Assembly (NCBI RefSeq): GCF_018069875.1
Contig: NZ_JAGQDF010000004.1
Coordinates: 62,001-126,000, forward strand
Length of the DNA: 64,000 nucleotides
Source of the DNA: Ideonella alba
GTDB lineage: Bacteria; Pseudomonadota; Gammaproteobacteria; Burkholderiales; Burkholderiaceae_C
Direction: 5' to 3'
Positions 57,165 through 64,000 of the stretch are shown one piece after another (within the stretch, counting starts at the first letter, position 1; the number at the start of each line of letters is the position of its first letter). Under the pieces are notes generated by a model. It was not told where the DNA came from and did no database searches. It saw nothing but the letters and a program-made list of their open reading frames with translations. The translations under genes were made by a program, and so were the position numbers.

Positions 57165-57186
57165 AAGGCGGCCCGCAGGCCGCCTT
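57165..57186 (-). terminator. Rho-independent terminator after hpf
   Basis: AAGGCGGCC/GGCCGCCTT with a CGCA loop; on the minus strand it is followed by GTCTTTTCC. It lies about 30 bases past the hpf stop and separates hpf from ptsN. A second short hairpin (TGCTGC/GCAGCA, 57121-57135) follows. Confidence 0.8.
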
Positions 57187-57217
57187 CCTTGTTCAGCCAC
57201 TCAGGCCGTGGCAGGTG

Positions 57218-57559
57218 TCACGGCGCCGGCACTTCCTGGCGCTTGGGCGAGGCGTGGTGGTGGTCCTGGATGCGGTCCTTGTGGCGACCCACCTGGCGGT
57301 CGAGCTTGTCCATCAGCTGGTCGATCGCGGCGTAGAGGTCCTCGTGCGACTGCTCGACGAAGATGTCCCTGCCCTTGACGTGGAGAGTGACCTCGGCCTT
57401 CTGGCGTCGTTCCTTCTCCTTGTTCTTCTCGACCGTGAGCAACACGCTCACATCCACCACCTGGTCGAAATGCCGCGTGACGCGCTCTAGCTTAGTGAGC
57501 ACATACTCACGCAGCGCAGGGGTCACTTCAAGGTGATGGCCGCTGATCGTCAGATTCAT
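57218..57559 (-). CDS. hpf: Ribosome hibernation promoting factor, short form
   Basis: 113 residues. Binds the ribosomal decoding region and dimerises 70S ribosomes in stationary phase. [20 protein letters not shown] is the family start, followed by [36 protein letters not shown]. The long-form C-terminal domain is absent. In many betaproteobacteria rpoN precedes hpf; here it does not. Confidence 0.95.
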   Translation of the reverse strand: MNLTISGHHLEVTPALREYVLTKLERVTRHFDQVVDVSVLLTVEKNKEKERRQKAEVTLHVKGRDIFVEQSHEDLYAAIDQLMDKLDRQVGRHKDRIQDHHHASPKRQEVPAP

Positions 57560-57841
57560 CGGGGCGTCCTTTCTCGGGAGGTTGCGCTTCGCAGCCCCGG
57601 GGGCTGCGGCCCGCGGCCGGCGGATGAGGCCGCCGCGTCCGACCCAGTGTGCTCCCCGGGGGGGCCTTTGACAAGGATGGTGGCGCGCGAAAGTGGCGGG
57701 TAGACTGGTCAGTTGTCACCGCATCGGACTGTCGCTGCGCGCCCTGCCCGGCAGGCCCTCAAGTCGGTGCGCCGGCGGCCGATAGGCCAGGGGCCGGGAC
57801 GTGTTTGCCACCCGGTGCCGTGCCCACGCCAGCCGCCCGCC
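57560..57841. other. Intergenic region between divergent hpf and the kinase-like gene
   Basis: 282 bases without a supported gene. Next to hpf a perfect CGCAGCCC/GGGCTGCG stem (57590-57597 and 57601-57608) lies in its 5' UTR. A good -35 TTGACA at 57668-57673 reads toward the right, but no -10 at 17 bases fits; TAGACT at 57701-57706 is a lone -10-like hexamer. Otherwise nothing recognised. Confidence 0.5.
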
Positions 57842-58570
57842 ATGACCGCCACTCTTGACCTGCCCACCGCGGACGCGGACGCCACCGACCTCGGCCGCCA
57901 GCTGGGTTCGCTGCGTCACCAGCTGCAGCTGGCCCGGCTGACCCCCGACGCCCAGCGGCAGGCCCGGCAGCTCGCCGCGCTGGACGCCGGCCTGCGGGTG
58001 CTGACCGCCCGCGCCGATCTGCTGCGCCTGCGGCAGGAACTGCAACCCTTGCCCACCGAGCGCCTGGAGCCCTGGCCGCTGCTGCAGCAGGCCTGGCAGG
58101 AACAGGCGCCGATGGCCGCGCTGCTGGGCGTGCAGGCGCAGTTCCGGCCGCACGCCGACCCGCGCGCGCTGGGTGCGCTCTACGGCAGTGGCCGCTGGCT
58201 GCGGCGCCTGCTGAGCGAGTGCATAGAATCGGCCATGGTCAATGCCCCGGGCTGTCCGATCGAGATGGAACACCGTCCTGTCGGCTCACACACCCAGATC
58301 GTGCTGCTGGGCACGCGGGCCTTCACCACCGACCACGACGGCCCGGCGCGTGACCTGGCCGAGGCCATCGCCCGGGCCCACGGCGGCGAGCTGCGCATCG
58401 AGCAGGACGATGACACCCGCGACCTGATCGTCGAGCTGCCCACCGGCGCGCCCTTCCACGCCGATGCATCCAGCGCGCAGCTGCAGGCCGCGCGCTTCGC
58501 CCAGGACCTGGCGGCCCTGCAGGAACGCGCCCGCCGCCGCACCGGCGCCCCCATTGGAGACGAGCGATGA
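57842..58570 (+). CDS. Degenerate histidine-kinase-like protein (pseudo-kinase)
   Basis: 242 residues. The layout follows a histidine kinase: helical region (about 16-75, GRQLGSLRHQLQLAR), then a segment aligning with the ATPase domain (WLRRLLSECIESAMV where the N-box would be; DLAEAIARAHGGELRIEQ at its end). But the H-box phospho-His is replaced by LRHQL-type sequence without E/D, the N-box Asn is missing, and no DxGxG or GxGL loop is present. ATP binding is therefore unlikely. The stop overlaps the receiver gene (ATGA). Probably a scaffold or inhibitor of that regulator. No signal peptide or membrane segment. Confidence 0.7.
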   Translation: MTATLDLPTADADATDLGRQLGSLRHQLQLARLTPDAQRQARQLAALDAGLRVLTARADLLRLRQELQPLPTERLEPWPLLQQAWQEQAPMAALLGVQAQFRPHADPRALGALYGSGRWLRRLLSECIESAMVNAPGCPIEMEHRPVGSHTQIVLLGTRAFTTDHDGPARDLAEAIARAHGGELRIEQDDDTRDLIVELPTGAPFHADASSAQLQAARFAQDLAALQERARRRTGAPIGDER

Positions 58571-58944
58571 AACGAGTGCTGATCGTCGAGGACCAGGCGG
58601 ACATCCGCAAACTCATCCGCATGACGCTCGAGTTCGAGAACTACGAGATCCACGAAGCGGCGGACGGCTCCTTCGGCCTGCGCATGGCCCAGGCGATCAA
58701 GCCCGACATCCTGCTGCTCGACGTGATGATGCCCGGCGAGATCGACGGCCTGCAGGTCTGCCAGCGCATCAAGAGCGACCCCGAGATGGCCGGCTCCAAG
58801 GTGGTGCTGCTGACCGCCCGCGGCCAGCAGAAGGACCGCGAGGCCGGCGAGCAGGCCGGCGCCGACGAGTACCTGATCAAGCCCTTCAGCCCGCTGCAGC
58901 TGATCGAGACGATCGAACGCCTGCTGGGCGCCGAGGGCGCCTGA
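58567..58944 (+). CDS. Single-domain response regulator (CheY-like)
   Basis: 125 residues. Only a receiver domain: acidic pocket EDQ (residues 8-10), phospho-acceptor Asp in LLLDVMMPGEIDG, Thr in LLTARG, and Lys in LIKPFSP. No output domain, so it acts by protein contact. Coupled to the upstream pseudo-kinase (ATGA). True histidine kinase partner must be elsewhere. Confidence 0.9.
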   Translation: MKRVLIVEDQADIRKLIRMTLEFENYEIHEAADGSFGLRMAQAIKPDILLLDVMMPGEIDGLQVCQRIKSDPEMAGSKVVLLTARGQQKDREAGEQAGADEYLIKPFSPLQLIETIERLLGAEGA

Positions 58945-59010
58945 ACTTGCACCATAATCAGCGCATCTTGATGACCGGAGCCACGCGCTTGGACACACCG
59001 CACCCTCGGT

Positions 59011-59073
59011 GACCGTCCGCTCCGCCTAGCACCCAGGCTAGAGGGCCCAGCGCCCGTGCGGACCCGGACGGTC
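59011..59073 (+). ncRNA. Candidate structured 5' leader of corA (three-way junction)
   Basis: GACCGTCCG (59011-59019) pairs perfectly with CGGACGGTC (59065-59073); inside it TCCGC (59021-59025) pairs with GCGGA (59058-59062). Two hairpins fill the junction: CTAGC/GCTAG (59026-59030, 59037-59041; loop ACCCAG) and GGGC/GCCC (59043-59046, 59052-59055; loop CCAGC). The element ends 61 bases before the corA start. It could be a cation-sensing leader, a terminator of the preceding gene (but only CTTCCCCC follows), or chance. I do not match it to a known riboswitch class. Confidence 0.5.
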
Positions 59074-59134
59074 TTCCCCCGCCCCGAACCGCACCCGGGC
59101 TGCCTGCTGCAGCCCCGTGACAGCTGGATGCCCC

Positions 59135-60109
59135 ATGCTCAACGTCTTCACGCTGGATAAAGGCCGCCTCAGCGGCCGCCTGCTGCAGGAAGAGATCGAC
59201 TCCGCCGCCGACCTGGCCCAGGTCCAGCCGGTGTGGGTCGACCTGGAAGCCCCCACCGCCGAGGAGATCGGCTGGATCGCCGGCCGCTTCGGCCTGCAGA
59301 TCCCCAACAACATCGTCGACGACGACCTGGAAGAGTCCGCCCGTTTCTACGAGGAGGACAACGGCGAGCTGCACATCCGCTCGGACTTCCTGATCGACGA
59401 CGACGTCACGCCGCGCAACGTGCGGGTGGCCTTCATCCTGTTCAACGGCATCCTGTTCTCGGTGCACGAGGAGGACCTGCCGGTGTTCCGCCTGCTGCGC
59501 CTGCGCGCCCGGCGCAACCCGGCGCTGATCGAGGACGCCAAGGACGTGCTGCTCAAGCTCTACGACGCCGACGCCGAGTACTCGGCCGACGCGCTCGAAG
59601 GCATCTACGACGCGCTGGAGTCGGTCTCGGCGCGGGTGCTCAAGCAGGACGTGGACGACCGCGCCGCCGGCGAGGCGCTGGCCGCGATCGCCAAGGAAGA
59701 GGACCTGAACGGCCGCATCCGCCGCAACGTGATGGACACCCGCCGCGCGGTGAGCTTCATGATGCGCAGCCGCATGCTCAACGCCGAACAGTTCGAGGAG
59801 GCGCGGCAGATCCTGCGCGACATCGACTCGCTCGACAGCCACACCGCCTTCCTGTTCGACAAGATCAACTTCCTGATGGACGCCACGGTCGGCTTCATCA
59901 ACATCAACCAGAACAAGATCATCAAGATCTTCTCGGTGGCCAGCGTGGCGCTGCTGCCGCCCACGCTGATCGCCAGCATCTACGGCATGAACTTCCAGCA
60001 CATGCCCGAGCTGGCCCAGCCCTGGGGCTACCCCTTCGCGCTGGCGCTGATGGCGGCCTCGGTGGCGGCGCCGCTGTACTACTTCCGGCGCAAGGGCTAC
60101 ATGCGCTGA
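59135..60109 (+). CDS. corA: CorA-family magnesium/cobalt channel
   Basis: 324 residues from ATG 59135, giving the family-typical MLNVFTLDKGRL. Cytosolic alpha/beta domain, long stalk helix (DLNGRIRRNVMDTRRAVSFM in part), then TM1 with the selectivity motif YGMNF at its end and TM2 (PFALALMAASVAAPLYYF), ending with basic RRKGYMR. Homopentamer in the inner membrane that gates with cytosolic Mg2+. A structured leader lies upstream. Confidence 0.96.
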   Translation: MLNVFTLDKGRLSGRLLQEEIDSAADLAQVQPVWVDLEAPTAEEIGWIAGRFGLQIPNNIVDDDLEESARFYEEDNGELHIRSDFLIDDDVTPRNVRVAFILFNGILFSVHEEDLPVFRLLRLRARRNPALIEDAKDVLLKLYDADAEYSADALEGIYDALESVSARVLKQDVDDRAAGEALAAIAKEEDLNGRIRRNVMDTRRAVSFMMRSRMLNAEQFEEARQILRDIDSLDSHTAFLFDKINFLMDATVGFININQNKIIKIFSVASVALLPPTLIASIYGMNFQHMPELAQPWGYPFALALMAASVAAPLYYFRRKGYMR

Positions 60110-60186
60110 CAGCTCCGGGCGGCTTCGTCACGCCTGTTGCATCCGGTTCCATCAGGTCGGCCGGGTTTTGGCCGACAAAGCAGGGC

Positions 60187-60675
60187 ATGAAGACCGCCGC
60201 CCTGCCCTGCCTGCGTCGCGCCGTCTGCCGCGCCGCACTCGTCCTGGTCCCGCTTGCGTCCACTGGCGCGGCCTGGGCCCAGTTCAACCATGTGCCGCTG
60301 CCGCTGCCGCGCGCCGACGCCCCGGTGTCCGGGGCCTCGGACGAGCGCAGTTACCGGCGCGACGCCGCGCGGATGGTCTACGAGGCCTTCCCGACGCATG
60401 TCTTCAAGGGCCAGTTGCCGGCGCTGATGCACGCGATCGCGATCACCGAGACCGACATCGACGACGACGGCCGGATCCGCGCGGTGCGCCTGGTGCGCGA
60501 GCCGGCGGCTGCCAAGGAGGTGGGGCCGTGGGTGGTGGGGCTGATCCGGCGGCTGGAGCGCCTGCCGGTGCCCGGCCAGGTGCATGGTCACACCTGGACC
60601 GAGGTCTGGCTGGTCGACCGCTCAGGCCGCTTCCAGGCCGACTCGCTCAGCGAGGGTCAGCGCTTCGGACGTTGA
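60187..60675 (+). CDS. Secreted protein of unknown function (TonB-C-like fold possible)
   Basis: 162 residues from ATG 60187. Signal peptide AALVLVPLASTGAAWAQ. The mature sequence has YRRDAARMVYEAFPTHVFKG, then MHAIAITETDIDDDGRIRAVRLVREPAAAKEVGPWVVGLI, cut in parts, a strand-helix pattern (initial strand D-x-G-x-I-x-x-V followed by helix) resembling TonB C-terminal-like domains, then HTWTEVWLVDRSGRF. No TonB N-terminus is present. Follows corA by 77 bases, possibly under the same promoter. Confidence 0.75.
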   Translation: MKTAALPCLRRAVCRAALVLVPLASTGAAWAQFNHVPLPLPRADAPVSGASDERSYRRDAARMVYEAFPTHVFKGQLPALMHAIAITETDIDDDGRIRAVRLVREPAAAKEVGPWVVGLIRRLERLPVPGQVHGHTWTEVWLVDRSGRFQADSLSEGQRFGR

Positions 60676-60942
60676 GGGCCGGTGGGCGGCGGCCTGAAAA
60701 AGAAATGAGCCGCGCAGCGACCCGGGGCACCAACGAGAGGGAGGAGGAGAGTGCACCCCAGGCGTTCATCTCCCCGGAGGGAGAGGCCGCGCGGCTCCAA
60801 GAAGACGGTCCCGGGCCCCACGACCCGAGACCGGGGAGGGCGCTCCGGGGAGCGCCACAACCCAACCCACGCGGTGTCTGACAAGGGGCGCTGAAAAAAG
60901 TTCCGCGCCCGTGTGTGATGGCGTGTAAAGCTGCGTCCGGGC
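60676..60942. other. Structured intergenic region, possible small RNA
   Basis: 267 bases between two convergent genes. Stems: GAGCCGCGC (60707-60715) with GCGCGGCTC (60789-60797); GGTCCCGGG (60807-60815) with CCCGAGACC (60824-60832), one mismatch; GGCGCTC/GAGCGCC (60839-60856, loop CGGG); GGGCGC/GCGCCC (60886-60891, 60905-60910). A purine-rich stretch (60730-60750) is unpaired. No T-tracts. A 58-codon frame (60705-60881) also fits but has no good start context. No known RNA family recognised. Confidence 0.4.
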
Positions 60943-61605
60943 TCAGCGCGCGCGCATCGCCGCCAGCTGTGCGTCCTGGCAGGCCTTGCGGTCGGCGTTG
61001 ACGCGCTGCACGCTGGGCCGGTCGGCCAGCGACTTCACGTAGCCCTTCCAATCGATCCCAGCGGCCACCAGCAGGTCCTCACCCAGCACCGCCTTGGTGG
61101 CCATGCCCACCAGCGGCAGGCTGACGTAGGCCGCACAGTCGGCGGTGGTGAACTGCTCGCCGGCCACGAAGGGGCTGAACTTCGCCAGCTGGGCGAAACC
61201 GGCGATGTGGCGCGTCAGGCGCTTGCGCACGCTGGCCTGCACCTCCTCGCTGACGGTGCCGCCGAAGAAGGCCTGCGGGTACAGCTCGCGCACCACCAGC
61301 TCCAGGTGCAGGTCGACGAAGGTGGTCAGCTCACGCACCTTGGCGCGCTCCCAGGCATCGCGCGGCAGCAGCGGCACCTGCGGGTAGCTGTCCTCCAGGT
61401 ACTGGACGATGACCTCGCTCTCGCACAGCGTGCCGTGCTCGGTGCGGATGTAGGGGATCTTGGCCAGCGGCGAGGCCGCCAGCACCGCCGCCTCGCGCGA
61501 GCCGGTGCCGACGAACTCCTCGTCGAAGGCGATGCGCTTTTCCAGCAGCACCAGCTTGACCTTGTTGTAGTAGTTGGACAGGGCCATGCCGCACAGCGTG
61601 ATCAT
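60943..61605 (-). CDS. Glutathione S-transferase family protein
   Basis: 220 residues from ATG 61605. Thioredoxin-like N-domain: MITLCGMALSNYYNKVKLVLLEKRI with a Ser/Asn site for glutathione, then SPLAKIPYIRTEHGTLCESEVIVQYLED (the cis-Pro and ES of the G-site). All-helical C-domain contains EQFTTADCAAYVSLPLV (N-capping S/TxxD). Substrate class not determinable. The gene stands alone between the structured region and a same-strand EamA gene. Confidence 0.92.
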   Translation of the reverse strand: MITLCGMALSNYYNKVKLVLLEKRIAFDEEFVGTGSREAAVLAASPLAKIPYIRTEHGTLCESEVIVQYLEDSYPQVPLLPRDAWERAKVRELTTFVDLHLELVVRELYPQAFFGGTVSEEVQASVRKRLTRHIAGFAQLAKFSPFVAGEQFTTADCAAYVSLPLVGMATKAVLGEDLLVAAGIDWKGYVKSLADRPSVQRVNADRKACQDAQLAAMRAR

Positions 61606-61698
61606 CGGGGTCTCCTTGCAGTGAAGCGCGCAGTCTAGGGCGCTGTCCGGCCCCCGCCTGCCGCCCGCGTGACAGGGCAAACCCGGCGCCGGCGCAGC

Positions 61699-62598
61699 TC
61701 AGCGACGCGGCCGGCTGACCAGCCAGATGCCGGTGGACACCGCCGCCACCGCCACCAGCAGCCGCGCGGTCAAGGGCTCGGCCAGCAGCCAGGCGCCGAA
61801 GAGCAGGCCGAAGATCGGCGTCAGCAGCGTGAAGGCGGTGACCTGGGTGGCCTGGTAGTGGCGCACCAGCCAGAACCACAGCAGGTAGCTGGCGAAGGTG
61901 ACGATGACGATCTGGAAGGCCAGCAGGCCCCAGGCGGTGGGCGCCGCGGCGCGTGGCCAGGCCTCGCCGGCCACCGTGCTGGCGGCCAGCAGCAGCACGG
62001 CCGAGACGGCCAGCTGGTACATCAGCGTCTTCTCGGGCGGCGCGGTGGACAGGCGGCTGGCGCGGATCGCCAGCGTGGTGCTGCCCCACAGCAGCGCGGC
62101 CAGCACGCCCAGCGCGTCGCCCCACCACTGCTGCGGCCCGGCGGCCGGGGCGCTGAAGCCCTCGGCAAAGGCCCACACCACGCCGGCAAAGGCGGCCACC
62201 AGCCCCGCCAGCTGCGCGCCGCGCAGGCGTTCGGCCGGCGCCACCAGCGGCATGCCCAGCGCCACCACGAAGGGCGAGAGGTAGATGAACACCGCCATGC
62301 GCGACGCGGTGGTGTACTGCAGCCCGACGAAGATGCAGCCGAACTCGGCGGCGAACAACACCCCGGCCAGCAGTCCGCCGCGCAGCGTGCCGTCGAAGGG
62401 GTTCAGGCTGATGCGCTGGCGCCGCGCCCAGGCCCACAGCAGCAGCGCCGCACCGGCCGAGCGCAGACCGGCCTGCAGCAGCGGCGGGATGTCGCGCACC
62501 GCCACCTTGCTGGCCACCTGGTTCAAGCCCCACAGCGCCGCGCAGCCCACCAGGCAGACCACCGCGAACGCGTCCAGCTGGGTGCGCCGGTCAGTCAT
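61699..62598 (-). CDS. EamA/DMT-family transporter
   Basis: 299 residues, ten hydrophobic segments in two EamA repeats: LVGCAALWGLNQVASKVAV with the first, and GDALGVLAALLWGSTTLAIR starting the second; ending LLVAVAAVSTGIWLVSRPRR. Drug/metabolite exporter, probably for an amino acid or similar compound. Overlaps the start region of rhombosortase by eight bases, downstream of it on the same strand. Confidence 0.92.
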   Translation of the reverse strand: MTDRRTQLDAFAVVCLVGCAALWGLNQVASKVAVRDIPPLLQAGLRSAGAALLLWAWARRQRISLNPFDGTLRGGLLAGVLFAAEFGCIFVGLQYTTASRMAVFIYLSPFVVALGMPLVAPAERLRGAQLAGLVAAFAGVVWAFAEGFSAPAAGPQQWWGDALGVLAALLWGSTTLAIRASRLSTAPPEKTLMYQLAVSAVLLLAASTVAGEAWPRAAAPTAWGLLAFQIVIVTFASYLLWFWLVRHYQATQVTAFTLLTPIFGLLFGAWLLAEPLTARLLVAVAAVSTGIWLVSRPRR

Positions 62599-63160
62599 GT
62601 CGTGTCCATCCACAGATCAGCAGCGCCGCCACGGCGCCGGCCAGTGCGCCACTGGCATGCGCGCCGGGCGCCAGCGCAAAATCCCAACCCTCGACCGCCC
62701 GCGTCGCGCCGCGCCAGGGCGCTTCCAGCGCCAGCTTGAGCAGCAGGCCGGCGGCCAGCGCCAGGCCGATCGCGCGCTCGCGCGGGTGGCTGTGGCGCAC
62801 CAGGCGCCAGATCAGCACCGCCACGCCGGCATGCAGCACCCCCGACAGGCCGCCGAAATGCAGCAGCGTGGGTTGCATCAGCAGCCCCAGCTGGGTCAGC
62901 GGCCAGGCCAGCGCCCAGGCCAGGGCTTCGCGCGGGCCGGCCCCGGCGCGCCAGCCCAGCCAGGCCAGCAGCGCGGTGGCGCCCAGGTTCATCGCCAGGT
63001 GCATCGGGCTCCAGTGCACGCCCGCCGCCGTGAAGGCGCGCCAGGGCTGGGCCGCGGCCAGCGCCGGCTGCCAGTCCCAGCGGGCACGGTCGGCCCCCCA
63101 CAGCGCGCCGGCCAGCAGGGCCAGCGCCAGGGCCACGCCGGGCCAGGCCCAGCGGTTCAC
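62591..63160 (-). CDS. rrtA: Rhombosortase (rhomboid-family protease)
   Basis: 189 residues with GTG start in the glnE stop (GTGA). Six hydrophobic segments. Rhomboid-type catalytic pair: Ser106 in GGLSGVLH (GxSG) and His168 in GAHASGALAG, and the N-terminal oxyanion region VHWSPMHLAMNLGATAL. Size and order fit the rhombosortase (RrtA) family rather than GlpG. Rhombosortases cleave proteins with a C-terminal GlyGly-CTERM signal; none was recognised in this window. Confidence 0.85.
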   Translation of the reverse strand: MNRWAWPGVALALALLAGALWGADRARWDWQPALAAAQPWRAFTAAGVHWSPMHLAMNLGATALLAWLGWRAGAGPREALAWALAWPLTQLGLLMQPTLLHFGGLSGVLHAGVAVLIWRLVRHSHPRERAIGLALAAGLLLKLALEAPWRGATRAVEGWDFALAPGAHASGALAGAVAALLICGWTRHD

Positions 63161-64000
63161 GCCGGCCCGCCGAACACGGCCTGCCACAGCGCCTGGATCG
63201 CGGCGCGCTGCGGCGCCAGTTCGGTGGGATCGAAGTGCGTGGGCCGCTCGTCCAGGCGGGCGCGGTGCTGGGCGCGGCGCAGCTCGCGGTAGGCATCGGC
63301 GGCCGCCACGCCCACGCCGGCGGGCAGCAGGCCGGCGGCCTCGGCGCGCTGCAGCAGCGCGATGTTGCCGGCGTTGTCCAGCAGGCTGGGCTGGCCCGCG
63401 CCGTGGTGCAGCACCAGGTACTGCACCGCGAACTCGGCGTCCATCATGCCGCCGTCGCTGTGCTTGACGTCGAAGCGGCCCTCGGCCACCGGGTGGGCTG
63501 AGCGCACCTTCTCGCGCATCGTCACCACCTCCTGGCGCAGCGCGCTGTTGTCGCGCTCGGAGGCGATCACCGCGCGCCGCGTGGCCTCGAAGCGCTCGGC
63601 CAGCGCCGCCGGGCCGGTGACGAAGCGCGCCCGCGTGATGGCCTGGTGCTCCCAGGTCCAGGCAGCATTGCTGCCGCGGCCGATCTGGTAGTTCTCGAAC
63701 GAGGTGATCGAGGTCACCAGCAGGCCCGAGTTGCCGTTGGGGCGCAGCGCGGTGTCGATGTCGAACAGCTCGCCGGCCGCGGTCTGCAGTGTGAGCCAGG
63801 TGATCAGCTTGCGCACGAAGGCGGCGTAGACCATCTGCGCCTGATCAGGGTCGGCCTCGTCGGCGTCGTCGTACAGGAAGACCAGGTCCAGGTCGCTGCC
63901 ATAGCCCAGCTCCAGCCCGCCGAGCTTGCCGTAGGCGATGACCGCGAACTGCGGCGTCTCGCGGTGGCGCTGGCGCAGGTGGGCCCAGGCCCAGCGGGCC
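63157..64000 (-). CDS. glnE: Glutamine synthetase adenylyltransferase, C-terminal part
   Basis: The gene enters from beyond the right edge; about 280 residues are visible. GlnE adenylylates and deadenylylates glutamine synthetase in response to PII and glutamine. The AT domain segment AVIAYGKLGGLELGYGSDLD with LVFLYDD (two catalytic Asp) is close to the edge, followed by LFDIDTALRPNGNSGLLVTSITSFENYQ and DVKHSDGGMMDAEFAVQYLVL. This is the C-terminal adenylylating domain; the start and the N-terminal domain are outside. Confidence 0.94.
   Translation of the reverse strand, partial: ARWAWAHLRQRHRETPQFAVIAYGKLGGLELGYGSDLDLVFLYDDADEADPDQAQMVYAAFVRKLITWLTLQTAAGELFDIDTALRPNGNSGLLVTSITSFENYQIGRGSNAAWTWEHQAITRARFVTGPAALAERFEATRRAVIASERDNSALRQEVVTMREKVRSAHPVAEGRFDVKHSDGGMMDAEFAVQYLVLHHGAGQPSLLDNAGNIALLQRAEAAGLLPAGVGVAAADAYRELRRAQHRARLDERPTHFDPTELAPQRAAIQALWQAVFGGPA

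Noticed and set aside
57560-57841. rpoN or another gene upstream of hpf
   Set aside because: No frame with sigma-54 motifs; the region is only 282 bases and non-coding by appearance.
60705-60881. 58-codon frame in the structured intergenic region
   Set aside because: No Shine-Dalgarno, charged low-complexity sequence and no conserved features; stems suggest RNA or chance. Kept only as a note.
60676-60942. RNase P RNA, 6S RNA or SRP RNA
   Set aside because: None of the conserved core sequences of these RNAs could be found on either strand.

Overview
The window is very GC-rich (about 70% by eye), with genes packed on both strands and no gene-free stretch over 300 bases. Gene content and order point to a betaproteobacterium of the order Burkholderiales, probably near Rubrivivax, Leptothrix or Ideonella. 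Supporting signs are the pilT/pilU pair, the bamE-dapB-tolQ-tolR-leuS-lptE-holA run, hpf-ptsN-hprK, thiL-pgpA-pncC and an rsmI/yraN/SIS/BON cluster. No transposase, integrase, phage gene or CRISPR array was seen. The only RNA gene recognised with confidence is tRNA-Arg(CCG).

Layout. 1-2.1 kb: end of purU, an NTF2-like protein, a YheT hydrolase and an unknown protein. 2.1-5.6 kb: cytochrome c5, tRNA-Arg and two secreted Sel1-repeat proteins. 5.6-10 kb: a heme-binding-type beta-barrel protein and putA, divergent from an Lrp/AsnC regulator. 10-14.8 kb: yggS, then pilT, a cyclic-nucleotide-binding protein and pilU (pilus retraction), then a beta-hydroxyacid dehydrogenase. 14.8-19.3 kb: BON lipoprotein, SIS protein, yraN, rsmI and tldD. 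19.4-22.6 kb: methyltransferase, hexapeptide acyltransferase and a Tat-type lipoprotein sulfatase.

22.6-24 kb: aroG (DAHP synthase) behind what reads as a complete trp-style attenuator: a 27-residue leader peptide with 7 aromatic codons out of 8, mutually exclusive hairpins, and a strong terminator. This is the most striking regulatory feature. 24-31.1 kb: a signalling island with two tandem membrane serine/threonine kinases that share about 900 bp of identical catalytic-domain DNA but have unrelated C-terminal sensor regions, a small lipoprotein, and a divergent ECF sigma factor of the kinase-linked type lacking the usual acidic sigma-2 motif. It suggests sigma activation by phosphorylation.

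31-42.3 kb: cobalamin adenosyltransferase, the feoAB iron(II) operon with a Cys-rich accessory protein and a Fur-like site, a MaoC hydratase, a PhcB-like methyltransferase, a DUF2520 protein, a large CHASE-PAS hybrid histidine kinase, and an Arg/Lys/Orn-type decarboxylase. 42.3-48.1 kb: trxC, an ECF sigma/anti-sigma pair running into thiL-pgpA-pncC, and a GGDEF/EAL protein. 48.2-57.6 kb: the envelope and translation operon, fur, hprK, ptsN and hpf. 57.8-64 kb: a degenerate histidine-kinase-like protein coupled to a single-domain response regulator, corA behind a candidate three-way-junction RNA leader, a secreted protein, a structured intergenic region, a GST, an EamA transporter, rhombosortase, and the 3' end of glnE.
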